DNA of 64,000 nt from an uncultured Lachnospiraceae bacterium (GTDB lineage Bacteria > Bacillota > Clostridia > Lachnospirales > Lachnospiraceae), in NCBI GenBank assembly GCA_910585005.1, contig CAJUCN010000003.1, positions 124,001 through 188,000 of the forward strand. Reading direction: 5' to 3'. Within the stretch, counting starts at the first letter, position 1. Each line of letters opens with the position of its first letter. The position numbers and the translations under genes were made by a program. The notes beneath the pieces are model-generated. The model was not told the origin of the DNA, ran no database searches, and saw only the letters and a program-made list of their open reading frames with translations. Below, in pieces: positions 52,876-61,617 of this stretch.

Positions 52876-54012
52876 ATGAAAAGTGAAAAAATTAAAGTTT
52901 TACAATTTCCTATTCGAAATACCAATGGAGGAGTTACCAGAACAGCTATAAAGCTTTGGAAGCATATAGATCACGATAAATTCCAGTTTGACTTTGCTAC
53001 ATGTAGCAGGAAGTTGGATTTTGAACAAGATATTCTTGATGCGGGATGCAAAGTGCATTATATTTCTTGTTATGCAGAAGAGGATCCAGTGCAATTCCGC
53101 AAAGAGTTTAGAAAAATATTGGAAATAGGCTATGATGTTATTCATTTAAATACTAGCTGGTGGAAAAGCTTTGAGGCAGAGCGAATGGCAAAGGAAGCAG
53201 GAGTTAAGGTGATTTTGATTCATGCGAATAATACTTTTGCCGATGTAGGTAATGATGGGCAGCGAGAAAAAGAAATGGAAATACATGAAAAATGCAAGAA
53301 AGAATTTTCACAGGATATGGCAACACATTTTCTTGCTTGCTCCAAGCCGGCTGCAGACTTTTTGTTTGGACCGCAGATCCCAAGAGACAAAATTACAATC
53401 TTTCATTATGCATTGGATCTTAATAAATATACATATGATGAAGATAAAAGAGAGAGAATGCGTGCTGAATTAGATATAAGTGATAAATTTGTAATTGGTG
53501 ATGTTGGAAGAATGTCTTACCAAAAAAATCTGAAATTTTTGTTAGAATGTTTTTACGAGGTTCAGAAAAGAGAAGAGAAAGCTGTTTTATTGTTGATAGG
53601 AGACGGATATTTAGAACCAGAATTAAGAAATATTGTGAAAGAATATGGAATAGAGAACAAGGTTATATTTACGGGAGCAGTGGATAATGTTGAAGACTAT
53701 ATGCAGGCAATGGATGTATTTGCATTCCCCACTCTTTTTGAGGGATTGGGCATTGTGGTTATTGAAGCGCAGGCTGTTGGCCTAAAGTGCATTTGCAGTT
53801 CCGGTGTTCCTCAGGAAGCTAAGCTGACGGAAAACATTAAATACTTGGAATTGGAAAAAGAAAAATGGGTAGATGAAATTTTGGCGTATAGTAAGGGATA
53901 CAAAAGAGTTAAAACGGATGATCAAATCAGGAAGGCAGGGTATGATATAACGGAAGAAATTAAGGTATTGGAAAAGATTTATTCTGAGTGTAGAACCCAG
54001 CAGGACCAGTAA
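52876..54012 (+). CDS. Glycosyltransferase family 4 protein
   Basis: This is a 378-residue GT-B retaining glycosyltransferase, acting at the cytoplasmic membrane face or on protein. The N-terminal acceptor domain begins LQFPIRNTNGGVTRTAIKL. The C-terminal donor domain shows GDVGRMSYQKNLKFLLECF near 210, LIGDGYLEPEL near 240, and the EX7E motif in FPTLFEGLGIVVIEAQA near 288. The sugar donor is unknown. UDP-xylose from the adjacent decarboxylase is one candidate. It starts after GGAGGGTATTAAAG, 22 bases behind the propeller protein gene. Confidence 0.92.
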   Translation: MKSEKIKVLQFPIRNTNGGVTRTAIKLWKHIDHDKFQFDFATCSRKLDFEQDILDAGCKVHYISCYAEEDPVQFRKEFRKILEIGYDVIHLNTSWWKSFEAERMAKEAGVKVILIHANNTFADVGNDGQREKEMEIHEKCKKEFSQDMATHFLACSKPAADFLFGPQIPRDKITIFHYALDLNKYTYDEDKRERMRAELDISDKFVIGDVGRMSYQKNLKFLLECFYEVQKREEKAVLLLIGDGYLEPELRNIVKEYGIENKVIFTGAVDNVEDYMQAMDVFAFPTLFEGLGIVVIEAQAVGLKCICSSGVPQEAKLTENIKYLELEKEKWVDEILAYSKGYKRVKTDDQIRKAGYDITEEIKVLEKIYSECRTQQDQ

Positions 54013-54038
54013 CTATATAATAAATATCGTATGTTAGA

Positions 54039-55121
54039 ATGGATGGAGATATGTTAAGCGAAAAAGATAAAAAAAATATTGAGTTAGCCAAAAGCAAGGA
54101 GTACGAAGTATGTGTATGGGGAGCTGGTTATGTAGGAAAGGAATATGGATTACAGTTTCTTACCAAAAGAGACATCTCCGTAGATTACTACTGTGATAAT
54201 AATACTTCACTTTGGGGAACAGAGATTATAAACGGAATAAAATGCATATCGCCTGAAGAACTTAGGCAAAGGAAGGATAAAGTTATATGTTTTTTAATGG
54301 TGGGGCTGTGGCATTGTAATGAAGTGGCTTGCCAGTTGAAAGCGATGGGTGTTGAGAGGGTTATCCGTTATAATGATTTGTACGAAGAGGAAACAGAAAA
54401 TATATTTCCTTTCATGAGGAGAAAGAAAATTGTAGTTTATACATGTATTATTGGTGATTATGATGATTTGAAGGAGCCATTGGTAATTTCTCCAGAGTGC
54501 GATTACTTTATTATTTCGGATAAGAAACCGGAACGGAAGACTGCTTTTCAATATATTGATATAAAGGAAATTGTTCCTACAGATATTACTGACAACACAA
54601 GAAAAAACAGATATTGTAAGATTAATGTGCATAAGATATTTCCACAATATAGATATTCGGTATATTTTGACGGGAGCATGCAGCTTAAAAATTCCATGGT
54701 TGATTTTATTTACAGGCTTCCCAAAACACGGCTTATTGCTTATTGTCCTAATCCCTGGAAAGGTATTTACCGGGAAGTGATGAGCGTACTGCAGAATAAG
54801 CGCGATGATGAGAGAATCCTTTTGGAGCAAGCAGAAAAGTATTGGTTGGAAGGAATGCCGGAAGATTTTGGATCCGTGATATGCTGTATGTTGATTAGAG
54901 AGCATAATAATTCCGTTTGTAAAAAAATAATGGAAGAATGGTGGGAGCAATTAGTACAGTTTTCTAAAAGAGATCAGGTTTCACTGCCGTATGTGTTGTG
55001 GAAGAATGGCTATACCATATCTGAGGTTGGAGTGGTAATGGACAGGTTTGGTTTACAGGACGGAGAAGTTGTGAAGTGGTGCGAAGGACATAAACAGAAT
55101 AATAGGAATACTAAATCTTAA
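54039..55121 (+). CDS. Rossmann-like domain fused to DUF616 glycosyltransferase domain
   Basis: This 360-residue protein has residues about 18-125 as the island's recurring Rossmann-like domain (VCVWGAGYVGKEYGLQF, then VDYYCDNNTS). From about residue 130 comes a DUF616-type domain (related to TOD1/MUCI70 glycosyltransferases), with KIVVYTCIIGDYDDLKEPL, NTRKNRYCKINVHKIFPQYR and a DGSM element that may bind metal and donor. The start is uncertain: ATG at 54039 or 54051, neither with an ideal ribosome binding site. It probably adds a sugar to the island's product. Confidence 0.83.
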   Translation: MDGDMLSEKDKKNIELAKSKEYEVCVWGAGYVGKEYGLQFLTKRDISVDYYCDNNTSLWGTEIINGIKCISPEELRQRKDKVICFLMVGLWHCNEVACQLKAMGVERVIRYNDLYEEETENIFPFMRRKKIVVYTCIIGDYDDLKEPLVISPECDYFIISDKKPERKTAFQYIDIKEIVPTDITDNTRKNRYCKINVHKIFPQYRYSVYFDGSMQLKNSMVDFIYRLPKTRLIAYCPNPWKGIYREVMSVLQNKRDDERILLEQAEKYWLEGMPEDFGSVICCMLIREHNNSVCKKIMEEWWEQLVQFSKRDQVSLPYVLWKNGYTISEVGVVMDRFGLQDGEVVKWCEGHKQNNRNTKS

Positions 55122-55145
55122 AATTAGGAAGGAAAGTGTTTTTAT

Positions 55146-56129
55146 ATGTTCGAAAATTTTATTTCACTTGGATATTATTGCGGTGTTGCCGCTGCAATGT
55201 CGAAACTGGGGATCAGGAGTGTTTCAGGGCCTTTTGATTGGTATATTAGTAATAATTTTGAAAAGGTACTAGACTGTTTAGAAAATGATTTCAGTAATTT
55301 CCTAAAAAAAGAAAATATAGAGTTGAAATATGGTAAGACGTTGATATTAGATAACCAGTATGAGTTTTGCATGGGGCATGAGATAAAATTTTCCTTTGAA
55401 GAGGAGTATGATTCAATATACCAAAAATATATGCGCCGGATTGATATTTTCAGGAGCCAAATTAAACAGAAAACATGCTTTATAAGAGCCGTTTATAACA
55501 ATGACGAATTGGCATATATACAATACAATACAAGTCGTATTAACAGTATTATAAAAAAAGAGAATAAAGAGAATGAAATTATATATATTCTTGGAAAGGA
55601 AATTGAAGGCGGAGGAAATTTATCAGCGCCTTTTTATAGATCAAATTCTTCTTATGGGGCTAGGATAAAAGATGAATTACGGAAATTATTTGATAGCAGT
55701 GAGGAATTGGTAACTTTTATTACCAGTAATTATGATGAAAATAAAAGGTACAGAAATAAAGTTTTTGATTTGCAGAAAGAGAATCAGATGCTGGCATATC
55801 GGTATGGCCTGATGGTAAAAATTGACAGTATTGTTATGGACAAAAAAATACCTGAAAAGATGATTATCTATGGATGTGGAAGAGTAGGAAAACATTTTTA
55901 TCAGAGAATAAAAGAAAAGACTGATGTACTTTATTTTATAGATAAAGACCCGAAAGAAAACTTTTATGAAGGAAAACGTGTTTTCCGATATGGAGAGAAA
56001 CTGGATTATCAGGATAAAGTTCCGGTTATTGTTACGCCGTGCTATGAGTATAATGAAATTCGGAAAAGCTTACTGATTGAGTATGGTGAAATGAAGATTA
56101 TTCCAATGACGGATTTGTTTTCGAGATAG
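55146..56129 (+). CDS. DUF1796 (papain-like cysteine peptidase family) with C-terminal Rossmann-like domain
   Basis: This 327-residue protein begins with the DUF1796 signature FISLGYYCGVAAAMSKLG followed by GPFDWYIS. The conserved cysteine (residue 12) and a histidine in CMGHEIKF fit a cysteine-peptidase-like or transferase fold. From about residue 235 the recurring Rossmann-like domain appears (MIIYGCGRVGKHFYQRIK, then VLYFIDKDPK). DUF1796 genes are often found in capsule and teichoic acid clusters, but no biochemical role is known to me. It starts at 55146 behind TTAGGAAGGAAAGTG. Confidence 0.8.
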   Translation: MFENFISLGYYCGVAAAMSKLGIRSVSGPFDWYISNNFEKVLDCLENDFSNFLKKENIELKYGKTLILDNQYEFCMGHEIKFSFEEEYDSIYQKYMRRIDIFRSQIKQKTCFIRAVYNNDELAYIQYNTSRINSIIKKENKENEIIYILGKEIEGGGNLSAPFYRSNSSYGARIKDELRKLFDSSEELVTFITSNYDENKRYRNKVFDLQKENQMLAYRYGLMVKIDSIVMDKKIPEKMIIYGCGRVGKHFYQRIKEKTDVLYFIDKDPKENFYEGKRVFRYGEKLDYQDKVPVIVTPCYEYNEIRKSLLIEYGEMKIIPMTDLFSR

Positions 56130-56191
56130 ATAAATGGTGGTTTCATTAACAATTTGACATATTGTATAGAAGGAAAGGCAGTGAGAAAAAT

Positions 56192-58027
56192 ATGAATGTG
56201 TTGGGAATTTCAGCATTATATCATGATTCAGCGGCGAGTTTGGTAATAAATGGGGAAATTGTTGCTGCAGCACAAGAAGAAAGATTTACAAGAGTCAAGC
56301 ATGATTTCAGTATGCCTGTAAATGCAATCGAATATTGCTTGAAAGAGGGAAAGATCATTTCATCGGACATAGATATAGTAGTGTTTTATGATAATCCCTT
56401 TTTGACGCTTGACAGATATATGAAGAATATACTTGCAGCAGGCGAGGATTCCAGAGAGGTTATTGAAAGAAGTTTTGATTCGATGTTTGGATCAAAAATA
56501 TGGATACATAAAGTGGTAGATGCGATATTGGGCGAGAACAAAAAAAGAAAATTTTATGTGTGTGAACATCATATTTCACATGCTGCATCTGCTTTTTATC
56601 CGTCACCTTATGAGAAAGCGGTCATTATTACACTTGATGGGGTTGGGGAATGGGCAACAACAACAATTAGTATTGGGAAGGGCAAGGATATTGATATAAA
56701 GGAAGAACTGCATTTTCCCCATTCTTTAGGCTTATTATATAGTGCATTTACATACTTTTGCGGGTTTAAGGTCAACTCAGGAGATTATAAGTTCATGGGG
56801 CTTGCGCCGTATGGGGAGCCAATATATGAAACGCTGATTAGAGAGAAACTGGTTGATATCAAAGAAGACGGATCCTTTTGTATGAATTTGGAGTACTTCG
56901 ATTATCAGAATGGCCGTGCAATGACTAATGATAAGTTTGCGAATTTATTTGGAGGACCGCGAAGAGAGCCTGAGACAGAAATAACGAAAAGAGAAATGGA
57001 CATTGCAGCTTCCGCACAAAAAGTAGTGGAAGATATTATATTAAAGCTGGTGAGACACGCAAAAGAAAGTTTCGGAAAAGACATTGATAATTTGGTATTA
57101 GCAGGAGGCGTTGCTTTAAATTGTGTTGCAAATGGTAAAATTAAAGATAGTGGTATATTTAAGAATATGTGGATTCAGCCGGCCGCAGGAGATGCGGGCG
57201 GTAGTTTAGGGTGTGCATTGTATGCCGCATATCAATATGACAATGTAATTAGAAAAGTGGGTTCAATAGATGCTCAAAAAGGAAGTTATCTTGGGCCGGA
57301 ATATTCTATGAAGGAAATAGAGGATTATTTGACTGAGAATTCTTATCCATACCATGTATTTCAAGAGGATATTTATCAAAAAATAGCCGAGCTTCTTGCA
57401 GCGGAGAAAGTAATAGGGCTTTTTCATGGACGAATGGAATTCGGGCCTAGAGCGCTTGGAAACCGCAGTATTATTGCAGATGCACGCTCAGAAAATATGC
57501 AGGTGAAGCTGAATCAGAAAATAAAGTTTAGGGAGTCTTTCAGGCCATTTGCGCCTTCCGTACTTCGCCGGGATGTATATGATTATTTTGAACTGCAGGA
57601 TGAAAGCCCTTATATGTTATTAGTAGAAAAGGTGCAAGAGAATCTTAGGAATGAGACATACCTTAAACAGGACTTAGAAAAATTTAATTGTAATATGCTT
57701 GAGATCGTAAAGCAGAAACGTTCGGATATTCCAGCGGTGACGCATGTGGATTACAGCGCTAGAATTCAAACGGTTACTGAAAGTACAAATCCATATTATT
57801 ATCATGTACTAGAAGAATTTAAAAAGAAAACAGGGTGCAGTGTAATTGTAAATACGTCTTTTAATGTGAGGGGAGAGCCTATTGTAAACACTCCGAATGA
57901 TGCATATAGGTGTTTTATGCGGACTGATATGGATGTGCTTGTCTTGGAAAACTGTATCTTATATAAAGAAGAGCAGCCGGAATATAAGGAGGAAGGAGAC
58001 TGGAGAAGTTTATATACGTTAGATTGA
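56192..58027 (+). CDS. Carbamoyltransferase of the NodU/CmcH/TobZ family
   Basis: This enzyme transfers a carbamoyl group from carbamoyl phosphate, via an ATP-dependent carbamoyladenylate, to a hydroxyl of a sugar or other small molecule. It has 611 residues from the ATG at 56192, giving the family start MNVLGISALYHDSAAS. The Kae1-like domain shows HHISHAASAFYPSPYEKA near 115 and LDGVGEW. The YrdC-like C-terminal domain shows FHGRMEFGPRALGNRSI near 410 and CSVIVNTSFNVRGEPIV. All hallmark segments are intact. It most likely carbamoylates a sugar of the island's glycan. Confidence 0.93.
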   Translation: MNVLGISALYHDSAASLVINGEIVAAAQEERFTRVKHDFSMPVNAIEYCLKEGKIISSDIDIVVFYDNPFLTLDRYMKNILAAGEDSREVIERSFDSMFGSKIWIHKVVDAILGENKKRKFYVCEHHISHAASAFYPSPYEKAVIITLDGVGEWATTTISIGKGKDIDIKEELHFPHSLGLLYSAFTYFCGFKVNSGDYKFMGLAPYGEPIYETLIREKLVDIKEDGSFCMNLEYFDYQNGRAMTNDKFANLFGGPRREPETEITKREMDIAASAQKVVEDIILKLVRHAKESFGKDIDNLVLAGGVALNCVANGKIKDSGIFKNMWIQPAAGDAGGSLGCALYAAYQYDNVIRKVGSIDAQKGSYLGPEYSMKEIEDYLTENSYPYHVFQEDIYQKIAELLAAEKVIGLFHGRMEFGPRALGNRSIIADARSENMQVKLNQKIKFRESFRPFAPSVLRRDVYDYFELQDESPYMLLVEKVQENLRNETYLKQDLEKFNCNMLEIVKQKRSDIPAVTHVDYSARIQTVTESTNPYYYHVLEEFKKKTGCSVIVNTSFNVRGEPIVNTPNDAYRCFMRTDMDVLVLENCILYKEEQPEYKEEGDWRSLYTLD

Positions 58028-58084
58028 CGGATTTCTTAAATATTGAGAAAAGATGGAGAGTAAAGTAGAATTTGGGAGGAAACA

Positions 58085-59302
58085 ATGCATATAGCGTTTG
58101 CGACAATTGAGTTTGTTACAGAAAGAGTAGCTGATGGAGGCCTGGCTAATTATCTGGCGAAGGCAAGCCGAATATTTGCGGATCATGGGCATAAAGTTAC
58201 AATTATAGTTCTTTCTGAAGGAAATGACACTTTTGAATATTGCCCAAATGTTACTGTTGTCCGCGTGTTAAGAGACGAGTCGGAACTTGCAGTTCCGCTT
58301 AGTCTTGTGAAAAACATGGAAATAAAAAGGAATATTGCATATTGTTGGCATAGTTATTTGATTAGAAGGACGATTAAAAAAATAGACAGAAAAAGTAAAG
58401 TGGACATTGTGCAATATTGCGATTTAAATGCATTGGGATTGTTTAGAATAAAGAAGATTCCCAGCGTTGTCAGAATGTCGTCTTTTAGTCCCATTGACCG
58501 GGAAACGCATAAGTCAGTCTTTGATTTAAAAAATGCAAGAATTGAACTATCAGATAGGATCAGTTTCGCCGCACTGAATCGTGCGGACGCGGTGTTTGCT
58601 CCAAGCGCATTAACTGCCGTTGTATTAAAGAAGTTTATAAAAAAGGAAGTGAGTGTACTTGAAACACCAACTATGGCGGTAGACTTCAACCGCTTGAGTT
58701 GTCTGCCAGATATTTTAAATGGCAAAAAGTATTTACTTTTTTTTGGTACTTTAAATAACAAAAAGGGATTAAAAGTGATTGTTCAGTCAGTATATGAAAT
58801 ATTAAAGAGGAATACTTGTCATTATTTCGTGCTTATCGGAAAAGATTGTGGTGTGAGCATGTGTGAAGGTATGAGAACGCCAGTTATTAAAAAAATTAAG
58901 GAAGAGGCAGGAGAATATCAAGATAGAATTATTTACTTTCCCTCTATTGCAGACAGAGACCTTCTTAATACAATTATATATCATGCAGAGGTATGTATCC
59001 TTCCTTTTCGATTTGAGAATTTGCCAAATACATGTGTGGAAGCGTTGGAACTTGGAAGAATTGTAATTAGTACATTTAAATCAGGAGTAAGTCAGTTAAT
59101 AAAAGACAAGTATAATGGTTTTTTGGTAGAGCAGGACAACCCCAAGGCGCTTGTTGACAAAATACAGGAAGTTTTGGCTTTGCCTGAAAAGGAAAAAAAG
59201 CGGATATCAGATCATGCAGTTAAAAGAACAAAAAAAATGAATCCAGAGAATTTTTATAAGTATATGATAGAATATTATCAAAGAATTATTGATTATAGAT
59301 AA
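58085..59302 (+). CDS. Glycosyltransferase family 4 protein
   Basis: This second GT4-type glycosyltransferase has 405 residues. The acceptor domain begins HIAFATIEFVTERVADGG, with GGLANYLAKASRIFADHGH typical of GT4. The donor domain has LLFFGTLNNKKGLKVIVQSV near 218 and the EX7E-like FRFENLPNTCVEALELG near 309. The start at 58085 follows TTGGGAGGAAACA. It follows the carbamoyltransferase and precedes a stand-alone Rossmann-like gene. It likely adds a second sugar; donor and acceptor are unknown. Confidence 0.92.
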   Translation: MHIAFATIEFVTERVADGGLANYLAKASRIFADHGHKVTIIVLSEGNDTFEYCPNVTVVRVLRDESELAVPLSLVKNMEIKRNIAYCWHSYLIRRTIKKIDRKSKVDIVQYCDLNALGLFRIKKIPSVVRMSSFSPIDRETHKSVFDLKNARIELSDRISFAALNRADAVFAPSALTAVVLKKFIKKEVSVLETPTMAVDFNRLSCLPDILNGKKYLLFFGTLNNKKGLKVIVQSVYEILKRNTCHYFVLIGKDCGVSMCEGMRTPVIKKIKEEAGEYQDRIIYFPSIADRDLLNTIIYHAEVCILPFRFENLPNTCVEALELGRIVISTFKSGVSQLIKDKYNGFLVEQDNPKALVDKIQEVLALPEKEKKRISDHAVKRTKKMNPENFYKYMIEYYQRIIDYR

Positions 59303-59339
59303 ATGAAAACATAATATTCATTTGTATGAGGGAATAAAA

Positions 59340-59813
59340 ATGAAGAAAAGAATTTGGGATAAATATGCTGCATTTTTCATGGGGGCAGGTGCAATCCTGC
59401 TATTAAATAGATATAAACAAAAAAAAGCAAATAACACAAAGGGTAATAAGTATTTTTTATATTATGATGTGTTAAATAAATGGATGAAGCAAAAGGAACA
59501 GGGAATTTCTGTTGCGGAGAAGTTAGAGCGGCAGAATATACATGAGGTAGCTATTTATGGAATGGGAGATTTAGGTAAACACTTGGTGTATGAACTTACC
59601 AATGCAAAAATTACGGTGAAGTACGCAATTGACAGATCCTTTTTTGCAGTTAGTGATTTGGATGTGTATTTACCGGATAGTGAACTACCCAATGTGGACG
59701 CAATTATTGTTACGGCAATTTTGGATTACGAAAGTATCCGTAGTAATCTGGAACAAAAAGTTTTTTGTCCGATTTTGTCCATAGCGGATTTATTCAACAC
59801 GATTGAAACATAA
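59340..59813 (+). CDS. Stand-alone Rossmann-like domain protein with N-terminal anchor
   Basis: This is a 157-residue protein. The ATG at 59340 is chosen because GAGGGA lies 6 bases upstream; an earlier TTG at 59322 is unlikely. A basic, weakly hydrophobic N-terminus (FFMGAGAILLLNRY, about residues 12-25) could anchor it in the membrane. From about residue 65 it is the recurring Rossmann-like domain (VAIYGMGDLGKHLVYELTN, then VKYAIDRSF). It shows that the domain can stand alone. The function is unknown. Confidence 0.78.
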   Translation: MKKRIWDKYAAFFMGAGAILLLNRYKQKKANNTKGNKYFLYYDVLNKWMKQKEQGISVAEKLERQNIHEVAIYGMGDLGKHLVYELTNAKITVKYAIDRSFFAVSDLDVYLPDSELPNVDAIIVTAILDYESIRSNLEQKVFCPILSIADLFNTIET

Positions 59814-59836
59814 AAGCCAAGAGGAGTGATTCGGAT

Positions 59837-61603
59837 ATGGAAGAAAAAAATCTATTAGTAGTTAATCCATTATTGTATGGCGAAGTGGATAAATATATAT
59901 GGATAGGCGTTTCTTTTGAAGAGCATAGACAGGCGCAAAGACTGTTTGACTATCTTATGAAAAGGAACATATATATCAAAGGATTTGCGACAAATGCAGA
60001 AGCTTTGTTTTCTCTAAGTATGTACCATAAAAAAATATATGATATAGACACCTTGGACGAAACTTGCTCTATGGTTTTTTTTGATTTTTATTTTGATTGT
60101 TTGGACATGGATCTTCCTGATAAAGTGCATAGAGCCAGAATCCTTAATCCAGGTATGGCAGGAAAGAATGTTGTCATTTGGGGAAGTGGGATAGCAGGAG
60201 AATATGTATACAAGATATTAGCAGATTACGGTATAGCTGTAAATTTTTTTGTAGACTCAAATAAAAAAATGGAAGGGAAAATGAAGTGCGGTTTGCCTAT
60301 ATATAAATCAGATAAAATTGACGAACTTCATAAAGATGTCACGGTCATTGAAGCTTTGGATCAATGGAGGAATGTAGATAAAAATTTTTATTATTGTCTG
60401 GAATCTGATGAAATTAGCAAGGAGGTTTTTTGCTATGATGGGACAGAAAAGAAAAAAATGTTTTGTCTTGGAACTTTTTGGATGTTTAATCATTTTGTGG
60501 GTAAAAAAATATATATTTATGGTACTGGCATAGTTGAAAGGGAATTTGCCAAATATCTGAAGTTGTTAGATTTTGATTTCGCTGGCTTCCTGACAGATGA
60601 ATTTTCTGATGTGGATGAGGAAGAGGATACGGTTAAGTATGTTGAAGAAATATTATATGAGGAAAGCTGGTATGTCTGGGCATATGATAGGGGAAAGATT
60701 CAAAAATTGAATGAACTTGGACTTGTGTATTTTAAAGATTACTATGTGAAGGACTATCGTTTTGATCCTACTATAAATCAAAGATCTATGTTAGATATTA
60801 ATTTGGGACACAATTATTTATCGGATAGTACATATCCGGGAATTACGGTTTATGGGGATGAAAAAGAGTCGGATTTTAAAATTGCGGTATTAGGCGGTTC
60901 AACGACGGATGCTACGATGTACCCATTTAAATCATGGCCGCTGTTGCTTTATGAGGAGCTTGGAGAAAAGAATATTACAATTTATAATGGTGGTGTTTGT
61001 TCGTATACGTCAGGACAGGAATTGATAAAGTTATTTAGAGATATGTTGCAGTTAAAGCCTGATATGGTAATTGTATATGATGGATATAATGATCTTGCAT
61101 TTAATGTTCATGTTCAATATCCGTTTACGTCTCTGTATTTAAAAAAAGTATTTGATTATGCCAGGGTACATGTAGAAGAAAATGATGACACGGACTATCT
61201 TGATGGAGAGGATGTTCCCGTATGCATGGGAATTGAATCACAACAGGGCTGGTTTGGCAATTGGTTGTCAAATATTCGTACCATGTATGCAATTTCAAAC
61301 GAAAGAGATATACGTTTTTTTGGATTCTGTCAGCCGGTACTCAGCAGCAAAAAAGAACATACGATACGGGAAAAGAATATACTTCTCTCGATGTTAAGTG
61401 AAACGTTAGAACTTTTTACAAATGAATCCTTCAGAAAACATATAGAACGGATGGCATATATACCAGAGTACATATATGATTTATCACACATTTTTGATGA
61501 GGAAGATGATGTCTATATGGATGTTTGCCATGTATGGGAAAAGGGGAACAGTATTATTGCAAAGGAGATAAAAAAGGTAATATTACCATGGATACATAGA
61601 TAA
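59837..61603 (+). CDS. SGNH hydrolase with two Rossmann-like domains, tandem copy 1
   Basis: This is a 588-residue protein. Residues 1-105 form an N-terminal module starting LLVVNPLLY and carrying the KYIWIGVSFEEHRQAQRLFD stretch. Two Rossmann-like units follow, near 112 (VVIWGSGIAGEYVYKIL) and 223 (KIYIYGTGIVEREFAKYL). From about residue 345 an SGNH/GDSL hydrolase domain has the block I serine S355 (LGGSTTDATM), glycine block YNGGVCSYTSGQE, YDGYNDLA and D562-V-C-H565. The family de- or trans-acylates sugars. No signal peptide or membrane anchor is visible, so it probably acts in the cytoplasm. Starts behind GAGGAGTGATTCGG. Confidence 0.85.
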   Translation: MEEKNLLVVNPLLYGEVDKYIWIGVSFEEHRQAQRLFDYLMKRNIYIKGFATNAEALFSLSMYHKKIYDIDTLDETCSMVFFDFYFDCLDMDLPDKVHRARILNPGMAGKNVVIWGSGIAGEYVYKILADYGIAVNFFVDSNKKMEGKMKCGLPIYKSDKIDELHKDVTVIEALDQWRNVDKNFYYCLESDEISKEVFCYDGTEKKKMFCLGTFWMFNHFVGKKIYIYGTGIVEREFAKYLKLLDFDFAGFLTDEFSDVDEEEDTVKYVEEILYEESWYVWAYDRGKIQKLNELGLVYFKDYYVKDYRFDPTINQRSMLDINLGHNYLSDSTYPGITVYGDEKESDFKIAVLGGSTTDATMYPFKSWPLLLYEELGEKNITIYNGGVCSYTSGQELIKLFRDMLQLKPDMVIVYDGYNDLAFNVHVQYPFTSLYLKKVFDYARVHVEENDDTDYLDGEDVPVCMGIESQQGWFGNWLSNIRTMYAISNERDIRFFGFCQPVLSSKKEHTIREKNILLSMLSETLELFTNESFRKHIERMAYIPEYIYDLSHIFDEEDDVYMDVCHVWEKGNSIIAKEIKKVILPWIHR

Positions 61604-61617
61604 GGGAGACTTTATTA

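Noticed and set aside
54294..54950. Minus-strand open frame of 218 residues inside the DUF616 gene
   Set aside because: It is antisense to a gene with recognisable domains and collinear context.
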